From a virus, in IMG/VR virus record IMGVR_UViG_3300042475_000814, positions 1 through 58,312 of that record: a stretch of 58,312 nt of DNA; one strand, written 5' to 3'. The position numbers were made by a program, and so were the translations under genes. Under the pieces are notes generated by a model. That model had not been told where the DNA came from. It worked only from the letters and a program-made list of their open reading frames with translations, and ran no database searches. Of the stretch, positions 44,901 to 51,153 are shown in pieces. Every line of letters starts with the position of its first letter. Within the stretch, counting starts at the first letter, position 1.

Positions 44901-46321
44901 GTGGCGTGTTTGAGTTAGGCGCTGCGCATGAAGGTGATCAGGCAGCCTTGATTAAAAGATTGATAAATAAAGGTACAAAAAAAGATACCATACTTACTGA
45001 TCCGTCTCAAATAAAGAATATCCTTGTTGATATGTACGAGCGTTATAACGAGTTTGGCAACAGGTTTGAAAACGCCAACCGTCTAGCCTTGTATCAGAAG
45101 ATGATTGATGAAGGTAAGACTCATTTAGAGGCATCATTTGCCGCGAGGGATCTATTAAACTTTACTGGCCAAGGATCTTTCCGTGCGGTTAAGCTTGTCT
45201 CTCAATTAGTGCCATTCTTTAATACTCGGTTACAAGGTCTATATAAGCTCGGTAGAGATGGGGTTACACCTACCTATCGTGTTCTATGTAATATGTCCAC
45301 AGGCAAGCCTATAGAAGAATCAGACAGGCTTAAAGCGCAAAGGTTCTCAATAGTATCTAGTGCGGTCATGCTGGCATCTATGGGCTTATACATGGCCTAT
45401 GAGGATGACGAAGACTTTAAGAAACGTGAAGATTGGGATCGTGATAATTTCTGGTGGTTTAAGGTTGGTGACACAGCATATCGTCTACCAAAACCGTTTG
45501 AAATAGGTGCGTTAGGTACGATAGCAGAGCGGTCATTAGAGCAAATCCGTGATGAAGATGTAGAGGGTAAAGTCTTTTACAATAGGATGAAAGCTATTAT
45601 TGTAGATACATTATCTTTAAATCCAACTCCTCAAGTTGTTAAGCCGTTGATTGATATTTACGCTAACAAAGATAGCTTTACAGGTGCGCCTATAGAGACT
45701 TCCGGTATGGAAAGACTTTCTAAACAGGAACGGTTTAGTAATAACACAAGTGAATTAGCCAAGGCGTTAGGCGGCATTTCTAGCGGAGCGTCTAAGATAT
45801 TAACCATGAATCCTGAAGCACAGGGCATTTCTCCTGTACAGATGGATTACGCAATCAAGACATACTTTGGCTGGTTAGGTTCTACTGTAGCGTCTGTATC
45901 TGACAAAGCGGTACAACCGTTTAGTGAGATAGAAAAACCCGGCAAGCCAGCGTTAGATCAGTATGCTCTTGGGTTTGCTAAAGAGTTACCAGAAGCGCAG
46001 TCTAAGTATGTAACTAACTTCTATGAGAATAGTAACCGGATCAACCAAGCATTTGCAGATATGAAGCGTTATGCAGAGCAGGGTGAGATGGAAAAGGTTG
46101 CTGAAATAATGGCAGAAAAGGGTAATTTAATTGCGCTAGAGAAGATATACAATCAAACAACAGATCAATTAGCGTCTTATAGAAGATATATAAATATGAT
46201 AACCAATAATAAAGAAATGTCAAAAGAGGATAAAGAGAATGAGATTATTCGCATGAAAGTCTTGATCTCACAGGCGGCAGAAAATGCCGAGAAAATAAGG
46301 AAGTCAATTAACCGACAATAG
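38957..46321 (+). CDS. Giant polyvalent ejection protein with ParB-like and metalloprotease domains
   Basis: At 2454 residues this is the largest gene. The start MPIAELFDGTRLEFPEDTDP is typical for polyvalent virion proteins. An N-terminal region with Ala/Gly-rich membrane-like helices (around 115-160) is followed by a proline-rich linker, a ddrB-type ParB/Srx domain (about 634-720, ISGRHRFDLAKRSGEQTIPA), a Lys/Glu-rich linker, a zinc metalloprotease-like HELGH (about 1235), a second ParB-like element (about 1408-1508, IKQHEGRHRMLALA), and an LPD38-like C-terminal half (LRFGVTLSPGYKIRNLFRDT). It is probably packaged and injected to act on host DNA or proteins. Domain names are from motif memory. 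Confidence 0.8.
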   Translation: MPIAELFDGTRLEFPEDTDPSVIEKTVKRLTLERQPKRKESLLTDVQRGAESFGSSVRAGISGIFDPNKAAEEGITRQEDIQQRLGGDQSRLSKVEEAYNKKGLLSAAGTALGEIPGAIAEQVPTLATAFGGARVGAMAGSPLGPYGAIGGGIVGTFLPFFFSEYGGNIQQQAQLQKEKGEKVDVNAGRAAGFAVPMAGLEVAENFIPFGKTIVGGIFGKEVSDLLKKGATKEAEQLAKEKLAKETFLPSLQSRDFGTIVKGTTRTALTEMPVEITQQMLGRVQSEQDLFSPEALRNYGETAFDVALLGPLGIYGRSVNKSKARSDILEAQRVAAEKGESQEVLLLTYDPNVEGTVINIPIRVNPNGSTAFPKQENQFRENPVDEFTNAGLKQAYPYPRTKEVEGSRYANLPPSTPTRQQAIVPPVFYGTEAGQVGQSVDDVNQAQIFEQIALQRQEQLLRTVTPDTLKVLGIGPSAQIYKNPAVVGADLGDPNKAAVVRTELLNLRNKNKNPQTQQKIDKFLELPFFQVLPPIEITKTPAVQPQKTLELQSPPVIQPTPEIKPTPIIQPEKVKEEAPSGNVTTLPITPIESISSSDKKPNLEPILDEIQGKNDPTKVDKFDTPSIIEGLQTFEVPVADLSLSKDVPQFKSGASKEGVVEALGGKFDRTGVAPIQVWERLGGNLEIISGRHRFDLAKRSGEQTIPAQIHREADGFNVEQAASLDALLNIREGQGKVKDYVQFFQRPGYTREEAESSGVLARATGKRAFSIATNGVSDLVASHRADLISDEAATQIAETAPQDAALQNLGIKAVMDGKSITNSINLMQAVKSMTGDRESTGDLFGFDDSAMREAEQMAEYASKVQRDLGQRLSAITGAAKRPEIARAEGIDVKDEAAVQKRIEELRQAKAKWDRWSSYSELIAEIRENLKLGVNKPIEQIAPKEEVKTQAEINQERQAAKRKKAPKKDFDLKVTTPESLEQAEKEKKAQQDKEDKAKKEVEDKEKKDAEKKEVTARSEGAAKDFELGQDAEDNLSGQKGLDFAKGFMGEIVEPSDKKYSDGRIAYKNGDYGLLETIHPKGKVIYKPMYKGTLPMLQIEVDNDNGWIKKFIPPDMAKDLLAATKFLKQQAKDKHEKTPFIKYKNGIAVSSDVSKDLAGVIAGWKDMLGLTGNIYVTTFNDVKKNYNNFTGSDIAARRVMANVSKNDKGVAYEVGNGNFVVAFRELPSKNATFEIIAHELGHVHEKQVYANAPQAVKNALQAEHNKFLMGLKGKTGRNLIDALRARKMGKTTAGGENIQFENVERYWKSFAEWYADQTAKWATTQEKPLTVVERFFSRLGAALRQFYQKLRNQKYLPTETFKTYMDSVTKEVGNSNFNPETIEPISTKSQQSLFAKEEIKEKTKGVAGYTPERIDSIFNYYSVSGRPTTAKAYIAYINPMDFVNATTTKDMRKILDKEVTKLDPQKLAEEYQEIYLDIDLINGKAVIKQHEGRHRMLALANAGIEQVPVVINTRDWNPKAEVIDSLDIKGQKFSSISAYDKDGKPYPESGETLNVKNLIPISGEYKQYAKEAFSENDSTLQFALDSMDGVDLQYADKLRTRFGPTKKSTIKEKFAELKPNFFDRLITGLFDEFYAIKKYSQDAYMKAVLSKSVDGGLDGLLMQGQVYIKDGALDIRQGTKGLLEIMKPLGTDVERYQVWKALNRDAEVAKKYNAWKALAPKDRGKEPASPSFPAAEVARRNELLKGDIDGKPRGGLYRTALNEENALNRSVLDVAKQQGVIDQEAYNRFANDIYYIPFYKEMEDGNIVSVQDSSKLTGQYFSKALKGGEKERMGDLMENVLRNWSHILSASMKNAAANSTLLAAENLQAAVQVKSTYEGKNVITTMMNGKKAYFAVNDPDLVESISLISFLGPKSPFLDIAKGFTNALRFGVTLSPGYKIRNLFRDTIASAGISPVGLNVLDNVQRGLKLSDRGNPTFISALAGGGVFELGAAHEGDQAALIKRLINKGTKKDTILTDPSQIKNILVDMYERYNEFGNRFENANRLALYQKMIDEGKTHLEASFAARDLLNFTGQGSFRAVKLVSQLVPFFNTRLQGLYKLGRDGVTPTYRVLCNMSTGKPIEESDRLKAQRFSIVSSAVMLASMGLYMAYEDDEDFKKREDWDRDNFWWFKVGDTAYRLPKPFEIGALGTIAERSLEQIRDEDVEGKVFYNRMKAIIVDTLSLNPTPQVVKPLIDIYANKDSFTGAPIETSGMERLSKQERFSNNTSELAKALGGISSGASKILTMNPEAQGISPVQMDYAIKTYFGWLGSTVASVSDKAVQPFSEIEKPGKPALDQYALGFAKELPEAQSKYVTNFYENSNRINQAFADMKRYAEQGEMEKVAEIMAEKGNLIALEKIYNQTTDQLASYRRYINMITNNKEMSKEDKENEIIRMKVLISQAAENAEKIRKSINRQ
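40690..40709. repeat. 20-bp palindrome, copy 2 (perfect)
   Basis: AAGTGGTAACGTTACCACTT is perfectly self-complementary over 20 bases and identical to copy 3. It lies in the proline-rich linker just before the first ParB-like domain of the giant protein, in a different reading frame (SGNVTT) from copies 1 and 3 (VVTLP), so DNA, not protein, is conserved. Confidence 0.8.
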
Positions 46322-46591
46322 ATCGTTCTCAAACAGCCAACCTATAGTCTTCCGGTGGGATTCGTCCCACATTTCTACACGCTCTTGTTTAGACATTTTT
46401 GTACCCTGATCAAGCTCCATGTGGCAACCGTAGCATAGCGCTGCAATGCGATAATCGTGCGCTTTGATACCACGCCCTTTCCCGTCACGGAGCTGGTTAC
46501 TGTGCGCCGCTACTACTGTCCCATCCTGAGTCCCGCAGTATTGGCAAGGGGACTTCCTGACTATCTCTAATAACTTCTTGTTTCTGTACAT
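46304..46591 (-). CDS. HNH-like zinc protein (DUF1364 type), 95 aa
   Basis: CQYCGTQDGTVVAAHSN, then HDYRIAALCYGCHMELDQG has the CxxC, H, CxxCH arrangement of small HNH-like phage proteins of the DUF1364 kind, which occur in recombination/late-control regions. It may nick or bind DNA. Its 3' end overlaps the end of the giant gene by 18 bases, tail to tail. It is the last gene of the leftward recombination operon. Confidence 0.75.
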   Translation of the reverse strand: MYRNKKLLEIVRKSPCQYCGTQDGTVVAAHSNQLRDGKGRGIKAHDYRIAALCYGCHMELDQGTKMSKQERVEMWDESHRKTIGWLFENDLLSVN

Positions 46592-46644
46592 ATATAGCCC
46601 CGTCTAGTTCGGTTAAGACATACCCCATCGAGGCGTATTCTTTT

Positions 46645-46827
46645 TCAACATCTGCCATCTTCATCTTCATAAACAATCCGTTTAGCAGTTTCGTACAGTT
46701 TCATTACTAATCTAGCATTAATAGATATAGGAGTTCCATGCTCGTCAATAAACTTAACATACTCATCATGGTCTACAATACCTGTGCCGTCTTCAATATA
46801 CACGCCATCATCTAAAACAATCATCAT
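46645..46827 (-). CDS. Small acidic hypothetical protein, 60 aa
   Basis: MMIVLDDGVYIEDGTGIVDH is acidic and beta-like at the start, helical after (NARLVMKLYETAKRI). AAGGAG stands six bases before the ATG. The structured leader at 46846-46951 lies immediately upstream, so its expression may be controlled by RNA structure. Confidence 0.6.
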   Translation of the reverse strand: MMIVLDDGVYIEDGTGIVDHDEYVKFIDEHGTPISINARLVMKLYETAKRIVYEDEDGRC

Positions 46828-46845
46828 TTCTCCTTTAGGTTAGGT

Positions 46846-46951
46846 GGCCGGATATGTAGATTACCTGCCGGCCTCAAGCTTGTGAGGTGTAAGTGATGCC
46901 AATTTTCACGGGGGTACACCACTTACTGTGCTAATGGCGCTTCGTATCTAC
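46846..46951 (-). ncRNA. Structured RNA leader with pseudoknot
   Basis: In a 159-base gap between minus-strand genes lie perfect complementary pairs: GGCCGG/CCGGCC (46846-46851 with 46868-46873), GTAGAT/ATCTAC (46856-46861 with 46946-46951), CTCA/TGAG (46873-46876 with 46883-46886, sharing a base) and GTAAGTG/CACTTAC (46889-46895 with 46920-46926). GTAGAT sits in the loop of the first helix, so the fold is a pseudoknot. GGTGTA/TACACC (46886-46891 with 46915-46920) is a competing helix. It ends close to the ribosome site of the gene at 46827: a riboswitch-like leader or a small RNA. No known class recognised. Confidence 0.6.
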
Positions 46952-46986
46952 AAGACTAATCGCTGAACACTAAAAATATCAACCCC

Positions 46987-47307
46987 CTAATTCTTCCTAC
47001 TTTTAAGTAAAATTTTAATCAATTCTGGTATATCTTCTTTTAATTTAATAAAACTTTTTACCCTTAAATAACTAGAAGATAGGCATTGCCCGTTTGGTAA
47101 ATACATAGATCCAGTAATAACGTCCATAAATCGGAATCCAGTAGTAAATACAAATGGACAAAAGTGCCTATTTCCTATTGGTGTTTCACCTACATAAACA
47201 TTTTTATTTTTAAGCCAGTTTTTCATTACAGCTTTATCTGGACTGTTTAATGGGAAACATTTGTTTGCTGGGGCAAACGTATTCGATTCAGTGCAATAGT
47301 CAGTCAT
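46987..47307 (-). CDS. Hypothetical protein, 106 aa
   Basis: MTDYCTESNTFAPANKCFPL contains four cysteines spread over the chain and a beta-rich centre (NRHFCPFVFTTGFRFMDVIT). A basic helical tail follows (IPELIKILLKSRKN). No family recognised. Overlaps the preceding gene by 8 bases. Confidence 0.65.
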   Translation of the reverse strand: MTDYCTESNTFAPANKCFPLNSPDKAVMKNWLKNKNVYVGETPIGNRHFCPFVFTTGFRFMDVITGSMYLPNGQCLSSSYLRVKSFIKLKEDIPELIKILLKSRKN

Positions 47308-47443
47308 TAAGTGCTTTCTCTAGTTGTTCAATTTGATACTTTAAGTCTTTAATTAGATATTGAAATTCATAAATCATTTTATCTTTAGTTAAACACTCGG
47401 CCTGTAGTTCGGCTATTGTTTTGTAGTACTCAAGTTCTGTCAT
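47300..47443 (-). CDS. Small coiled-coil protein, 47 aa
   Basis: Start at 47443 (MTELEYYKTIAELQAEC) overlaps the upstream gene by 14 bases and is preferred to an ATG 17 codons earlier. LKYQIEQLEKALND shows heptads. Unknown function. Confidence 0.6.
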   Translation of the reverse strand: MTELEYYKTIAELQAECLTKDKMIYEFQYLIKDLKYQIEQLEKALND

Positions 47444-47672
47444 ATACCATCGCCCAGTGTTCGATAGCAACCTTAATCTTTTGAGCGGAAACAAGTATAG
47501 CTGTTGTACGCAAATCGTAAGCCATTACTTGTGCTAATGCAATTACATCCGCAGCCGAATATTTTATATCCTCCTTTTCTAACAAAGCCCTAGCAAAGAA
47601 AAAATAATCCTCTGCTGTAGTTTTTGATTGTGAATATAACGTTTCCCAGCCGGCTTCTATATTTTCACTCAT
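47430..47672 (-). CDS. Hypothetical helical protein, 80 aa
   Basis: An all-helical protein (YSAADVIALAQVMAYDLRTT, KIKVAIEHWAMVYDRT). No family recognised. AAGAGAG precedes the start. Confidence 0.65.
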   Translation of the reverse strand: MSENIEAGWETLYSQSKTTAEDYFFFARALLEKEDIKYSAADVIALAQVMAYDLRTTAILVSAQKIKVAIEHWAMVYDRT

Positions 47673-47696
47673 TTAGTTCTCTCTTTCTTTAAGGTT

Positions 47697-47909
47697 TTAC
47701 TTCGAATTAAGTGCTTTTGATGCTACAGAAATTACAAGGTTTAAATGTTCAATCTCTTCTTCATCCTTTTGTCGTTGTTTCTTAATGGCTAAATTCCAAG
47801 CTCTTTGCCAAGCCGACCAAGCAACCTGTGCGCTTGTGTTAGCGTAAGACCTACCTTCGTGAGCTAGTGAAATCTTGCCATGCGCCCATTCTTCAAAATC
47901 TTTTTTCAT
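47697..47909 (-). CDS. Small helical phage protein (WxAW type), 70 aa
   Basis: MKKDFEEWAHGKISLAHEGR, then VAWSAWQRAWNLAIKKQRQKDEEE resembles a frequent small phage protein whose WSAWQxAW segment is conserved; its function is unknown. The C-terminal half is a helix. Confidence 0.65.
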   Translation of the reverse strand: MKKDFEEWAHGKISLAHEGRSYANTSAQVAWSAWQRAWNLAIKKQRQKDEEEIEHLNLVISVASKALNSK

Positions 47910-48085
47910 TTACCCCTCTTTTCTATTAGTTTGCCACCGTTGTGATATCCAAGAAATTTAATTTTGTTTCTTTTAATGTCATAGACAAGTTTTATGTTTG
48001 GTGAGCCAGCGCACTCAAAGTCAGTTAAAAATTTTTTACTTATTGGTTCATACCAAAAATATAAAGTTTCTTGATACTTGTTCAT
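47906..48085 (-). CDS. Hypothetical protein, 59 aa
   Basis: The start at 48085 (MNKYQETLYFWYEPISKKF) forms ATGA with the previous stop and has GGGGGAG upstream, so it is chosen over one 12 codons earlier. Beta-rich and basic. No family recognised. Confidence 0.6.
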   Translation of the reverse strand: MNKYQETLYFWYEPISKKFLTDFECAGSPNIKLVYDIKRNKIKFLGYHNGGKLIEKRGK

Positions 48086-48375
48086 TTCTCCCCCGCTCTT
48101 TCTAATATTTCCCTGATACATTGCAAATGCAACCAGTCACAATGCTTTGCATCAAAGTATTTGCCATACACTTGTTTTATCTCATCATCGGACATTTCAC
48201 GCTGTTGCTTAACCATTGCGCAAATTAATTTCCACTCCTCAAGCGTAGGCAAGATGTCAGGGTTCATGGTTAACTCACGCATTGGATGGGTATAAAGTGG
48301 AATATGGTAAATCTCGTCTTTAACTACACTGAAAAGTAATTCGTTCGATGCCATCCACGCTACTGGCTTAGTCAT
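48082..48375 (-). CDS. Conserved phage protein (PVAW...PLYTHP), 97 aa
   Basis: MTKPVAWMASNELLFSVVKD and IPLYTHPMREL follow the widespread PVAWxxxxxxxxxxxxPLYTHP pattern of small phage proteins of unknown function. A helical C-terminal half (LEEWKLICAMVKQQREMSDD) follows. Confidence 0.7.
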   Translation of the reverse strand: MTKPVAWMASNELLFSVVKDEIYHIPLYTHPMRELTMNPDILPTLEEWKLICAMVKQQREMSDDEIKQVYGKYFDAKHCDWLHLQCIREILERAGEK

Positions 48376-48584
48376 TTCTCTCTCGCTTTCATCATAATGT
48401 CAGCCAGCTTGTAGGATGTTTTAAAGGTTTCTAACGCATCAAACCCTCGACCTTCTACAATTAACTTTAATTGATTGGTAGCAAATTGGATGGCAAAGTA
48501 ATCTCTTAAATCCATACCGCTACTCTCTTTAACACCAACTATATCGTTTCTGTAAATCGGTTCAGTACTTGGAAATGCTTTCAT
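48372..48584 (-). CDS. Phage protein of the GMDLRDYFA type, 70 aa
   Basis: The SSGMDLRDYFAIQFATN segment and the ending YKLADIMMKAREK are the two conserved parts of a very common phage protein. A second, shorter member lies at 49801 (MNENDLRDCFAMFAMMG ... ADTMIVARR). Function unknown. Confidence 0.7.
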   Translation of the reverse strand: MKAFPSTEPIYRNDIVGVKESSGMDLRDYFAIQFATNQLKLIVEGRGFDALETFKTSYKLADIMMKAREK

Positions 48585-49018
48585 TTTTCAATTGCCTCCT
48601 TTAAAACTGCTTTTGCAAAAGCTATTGGATCTTTACGAAACTCATCCGTTCTGTTTGCATACGCTAAGTCAAATACTAAATCAAGAATTTTTATGTCTTG
48701 CTCTTCAACCAATTTACGCAACGCTTCTATTTCAATCTTTTGTTGACTGATAATGTAATCCTTGATGTGTTTGTCTACCTCTAAATTGCTTGGAGTTACC
48801 TCTAAACTTTTTGGATCTGTCTTTAAATATAGGCCGTGTTTGGCAAGTTTTTCTTTTATGTGATTGTGCGTACCTTTTGCTAAGTTAAGTATTCTTAACA
48901 AATCTTTTTCGTACAATATTAAATCTTCTATGGTTTTTATATCTGAACCATGTTTCAAACAATTCATAGCTCTAACATTTAAACCTAAAGCACTGATTGG
49001 TAATTTAATATCTATCAC
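48581..49018 (-). CDS. RNA polymerase alpha-CTD-like protein
   Basis: Residues about 5-65 (ISALGLNVRAMNCLKHGSDI, KTIEDLILYEKDLLRILNLA, KEKLAKHGLYLK) follow the RpoA C-terminal domain pattern: L...VRAxNCLK, T..DL, the NLGxxS turn and a KL...GL end. In RpoA this helix-hairpin-helix domain binds DNA UP elements and activators. Here it is fused to a coiled coil and a helical tail (145 aa). A phage factor mimicking alpha-CTD to redirect host RNA polymerase is an inference worth testing. Confidence 0.7.
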   Translation of the reverse strand: MIDIKLPISALGLNVRAMNCLKHGSDIKTIEDLILYEKDLLRILNLAKGTHNHIKEKLAKHGLYLKTDPKSLEVTPSNLEVDKHIKDYIISQQKIEIEALRKLVEEQDIKILDLVFDLAYANRTDEFRKDPIAFAKAVLKEAIEK

Positions 49019-49197
49019 AGCTCCCTCGCTTTCTTTTCAAAAAACCATTTCCATTTTCTTTGTTTTGCAATCGTAACAAGATACTTTTTAACAAATTCTT
49101 CAAGTTTTATTCCTAGTCTTTTTGCTATATCAAATTCAACTTGAGTTATTTTTATAGGATATATTTTGTTTTCCCCACGCACCTTTCTAATAATCAT
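49015..49197 (-). CDS. Small basic hypothetical protein, 60 aa
   Basis: MIIRKVRGENKIYPIKITQVEFDIAKRLGI is basic and could be a small DNA-binding fold (a short strand, then helices with RLGIKLEEF). No firm family. ATGA overlaps on both sides. Confidence 0.6.
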   Translation of the reverse strand: MIIRKVRGENKIYPIKITQVEFDIAKRLGIKLEEFVKKYLVTIAKQRKWKWFFEKKAREL

Positions 49198-49391
49198 CTA
49201 TCGCTCCTCATTGTTTGTTTAGCCTCTTCACACAACTTTGCGTAATCTTTGGGTACATCAGGATGCCAACCACCTAGTAATAGTTCGCAGTTTAATTTGT
49301 AGACTTCTTCTCTACGACTTACTTCGGTTAGATAGATAATGAGTCCACAAAATAAAATCCACATTACTACAACAACTTGTATCGATTTCAT
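49194..49391 (-). CDS. Small membrane protein, 65 aa
   Basis: The start at 49391 (MKSIQVVVVMWILFCGLIIY) forms ATGA with the preceding stop. The N-terminal span could be a signal anchor; the remaining part has two cysteines (NCELLLGGWHPD, AKLCEEAK) and would face the periplasm. Function unknown. Confidence 0.65.
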   Translation of the reverse strand: MKSIQVVVVMWILFCGLIIYLTEVSRREEVYKLNCELLLGGWHPDVPKDYAKLCEEAKQTMRSDR

Positions 49392-49804
49392 TTCACCACC
49401 TTCCACATGTTGTTTCTGTTTAAACTTTGCTCCATTTCACCTGATAACCGTTTTTGTTTTAAATGTAATTGGTTTGTTCTTAATTTACTAACAGCCTCAA
49501 CGCCATATTTCTTTGCTTTTTTATTTATTATGCAATCTAATTTAGTCTCTTCTAACCAGTCAAGTAACTCAACCTGTTTGTTTTTAGGTGTAATCCACAA
49601 CCTCTCACTTAAAGGTGTTAAATGTTGTGCTACCCATACTCTTGTACCTTGTTTAATTAATTTAGTTGATCTTAAAAGGCCTGTTTCTTGCGGATAAACA
49701 CCAAACTCATACATACATGCCATACCCAGCAAGTAAGAATTGCCAAACTCATTCCACGATCTAATAATCATGGCATCCCAAAACCGTTGATTAATCTCTC
49801 TCAT
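49388..49804 (-). CDS. Hypothetical protein, 138 aa
   Basis: A basic protein with helical N-terminus (MREINQRFWDAMIIRSWNEF) and a Lys/Gln-rich C-terminus (LRTNQLHLKQKRLSG). No domain recognised. Coupled by ATGA to its neighbours. Confidence 0.65.
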   Translation of the reverse strand: MREINQRFWDAMIIRSWNEFGNSYLLGMACMYEFGVYPQETGLLRSTKLIKQGTRVWVAQHLTPLSERLWITPKNKQVELLDWLEETKLDCIINKKAKKYGVEAVSKLRTNQLHLKQKRLSGEMEQSLNRNNMWKVVK

Positions 49805-49983
49805 TCTTTAACCCTCCGTTTTTTAATTGCGGTTATACCTGCCTCCTCTTGTGGCCTACGGGCTACTATCATGGTATCTGCTACTAAATAAGCCTCTTCC
49901 GCTAAATCACCATAATTTTTATTAATTATTAAACCCATCATGGCAAACATTGCAAAGCAATCCCTTAAGTCGTTTTCGTTCAT
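49801..49983 (-). CDS. Phage protein, short member of the LRDYFA family, 60 aa
   Basis: MNENDLRDCFAMFAMMGLII and YLVADTMIVARRPQEE match the two conserved parts of the gene at 48372 (LRDYFA, LADIMMKAR). Hence a probable paralogue. Function unknown. Confidence 0.65.
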   Translation of the reverse strand: MNENDLRDCFAMFAMMGLIINKNYGDLAEEAYLVADTMIVARRPQEEAGITAIKKRRVKE

Positions 49984-50270
49984 TAGTCCACCTTCTCTAA
50001 CATTTCTAACTGCTCAGTGACCGTGTTGTCTATGTATCTACCTTTGATGGCTATTATGTCTAGATACTGTATCTTGCCAACAGTCTTAACTGCATCACGG
50101 ATAGCTTGGTTATAGCCAGCCCTGTAAGGTTTACTACCATCAAGTATCATGCAGATAGCATCACGAATTAAGCCGGAAGCTTTGCGTTCTTTGGCCAACT
50201 CGCTTATCCTGTCGTGATACTCTTTCGGCAGATAAACACTGTACGGGATTAAATTCTTTACTTTTTCCAT
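49983..50270 (-). CDS. Ribbon-helix-helix-like protein, 95 aa
   Basis: IPYSVYLPKEYHDRISELAKER, then a second helix (ASGLIRDAICMILDG) is the beta-helix-helix layout of RHH DNA-binding proteins, with a C-terminal helical extension. It may regulate the divergent promoters at 53.1 kb. Called from pattern, not from a search. Confidence 0.6.
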   Translation of the reverse strand: MEKVKNLIPYSVYLPKEYHDRISELAKERKASGLIRDAICMILDGSKPYRAGYNQAIRDAVKTVGKIQYLDIIAIKGRYIDNTVTEQLEMLEKVD

Positions 50271-50674
50271 GCTTCAAATCCTTCTCTAAATTTTATAAAT
50301 GCGTTTCGGGCATCTTCATTAGTCTTTAACTCCGCCCGTGAACCTACCTCAAAGTAATACTTAAACCACTCTACGCACTCTCCTTCTGTGGTTATGATCT
50401 CGTTACAACTTATCTCCACATAACCCCAAAACTCTCTATCCCTACACAACATCCCAGCCTGTGCTACTGCTGGATGATGTTTCTTAAACTCCTCTCGGTT
50501 TATAGGTCTTTCGTCATCGCCTATCCTCACCATAACAACCATGTATCGTGCGCCCACAAAATCCCGCATCAAGTCGTCAGGTAAATCGTCAGGATGAACC
50601 GCAACCGTCAGTATGTAACCATCTTTCGATTGCTTTAAACCCGTCTTAACTCCTTCAAACTGGATTGTTTCCAA
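50258..50674 (-). CDS. Conserved phage recombination-region protein, 138 aa
   Basis: LKQSKDGYILTVAVHPDDLPDDL and GARYMVVMVRIGDDE are conserved in hypothetical proteins next to single-strand annealing proteins in several phages. No catalytic motif. It probably assists the ERF/Cas4-like module. Confidence 0.65.
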   Translation of the reverse strand: METIQFEGVKTGLKQSKDGYILTVAVHPDDLPDDLMRDFVGARYMVVMVRIGDDERPINREEFKKHHPAVAQAGMLCRDREFWGYVEISCNEIITTEGECVEWFKYYFEVGSRAELKTNEDARNAFIKFREGFEAWKK

Positions 50675-50909
50675 TCTTGTCCTCCAAGTATTCTATGATT
50701 CCTTTTAACTTATGACCTCGGATAACCGACATATTTAACTCAGACTTTAGCTTAACGATTTCTTTCTTACAGTCCTCATCAAGCTTGTCATATTTTTCTC
50801 GCCATTCTAAACACCACTTGCGGTGTTGTTCGCTCTCGTCAATTTCTTTTTCAAGGGCTTTCTGTAAATTCTTGGCCAGCTTTTGCCAATCTATTTTCCT
50901 ATTCGTCAT
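50655..50909 (-). CDS. Coiled-coil protein, 84 aa
   Basis: Almost the whole chain is charged helix (LAKNLQKALEKEIDESEQHR, CKKEIVKLKSELNMS). Overlaps both neighbours (20 and 11 bases). Function unknown. Confidence 0.65.
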   Translation of the reverse strand: MTNRKIDWQKLAKNLQKALEKEIDESEQHRKWCLEWREKYDKLDEDCKKEIVKLKSELNMSVIRGHKLKGIIEYLEDKIGNNPV

Positions 50910-51153
50910 AAGGTAATCTCTCCTCTTTAGGTGCTTCTTTCTGATATGTGTTTACTTTCAAAGATAAGAACGTGCCATTGCGGGAATCTCTCTCCCACGC
51001 ATCAATCTTAATCGTCACCAGCCCTCGTGAATTGTCTAATAACGCTCTAAGGTAGTCTCTGTCTAAGTCTAGTTGTCCGTAACGATCAGGGGCTTTAGGA
51101 TGTTTCTTTTCTTTTGTTGTCCACAGAACGCCTGTGTTTGGGTAATCACTCAT
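50899..51153 (-). CDS. Conserved protein (YPNTGVLW), 84 aa
   Basis: MSDYPNTGVLWTTKEKKHPK, APDRYGQLDLDRDYLRAL and TFLSLKVNTYQK resemble a small beta protein (DUF736-like NTGVL start) often encoded beside ERF/RecT genes. A single-strand binding role is possible by fold style and context only. Start fixed by ATGA. Confidence 0.65.
   Translation of the reverse strand: MSDYPNTGVLWTTKEKKHPKAPDRYGQLDLDRDYLRALLDNSRGLVTIKIDAWERDSRNGTFLSLKVNTYQKEAPKEERLPYDE

Noticed and set aside
46497-46658. Minus-strand frame MADVEKEYASMGYVLTELDG of 53 residues
   Set aside because: It overlaps the HNH-like gene by about 95 bases, far more than any other pair here, and shows no recognised motif; probably a shadow frame.
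46846-46951. HDV-like ribozyme or IscB guide RNA at the structured leader
   Set aside because: The GGCCGG start recalls HDV but the double pseudoknot order is absent, and the nearby HNH-like protein has no RuvC part.
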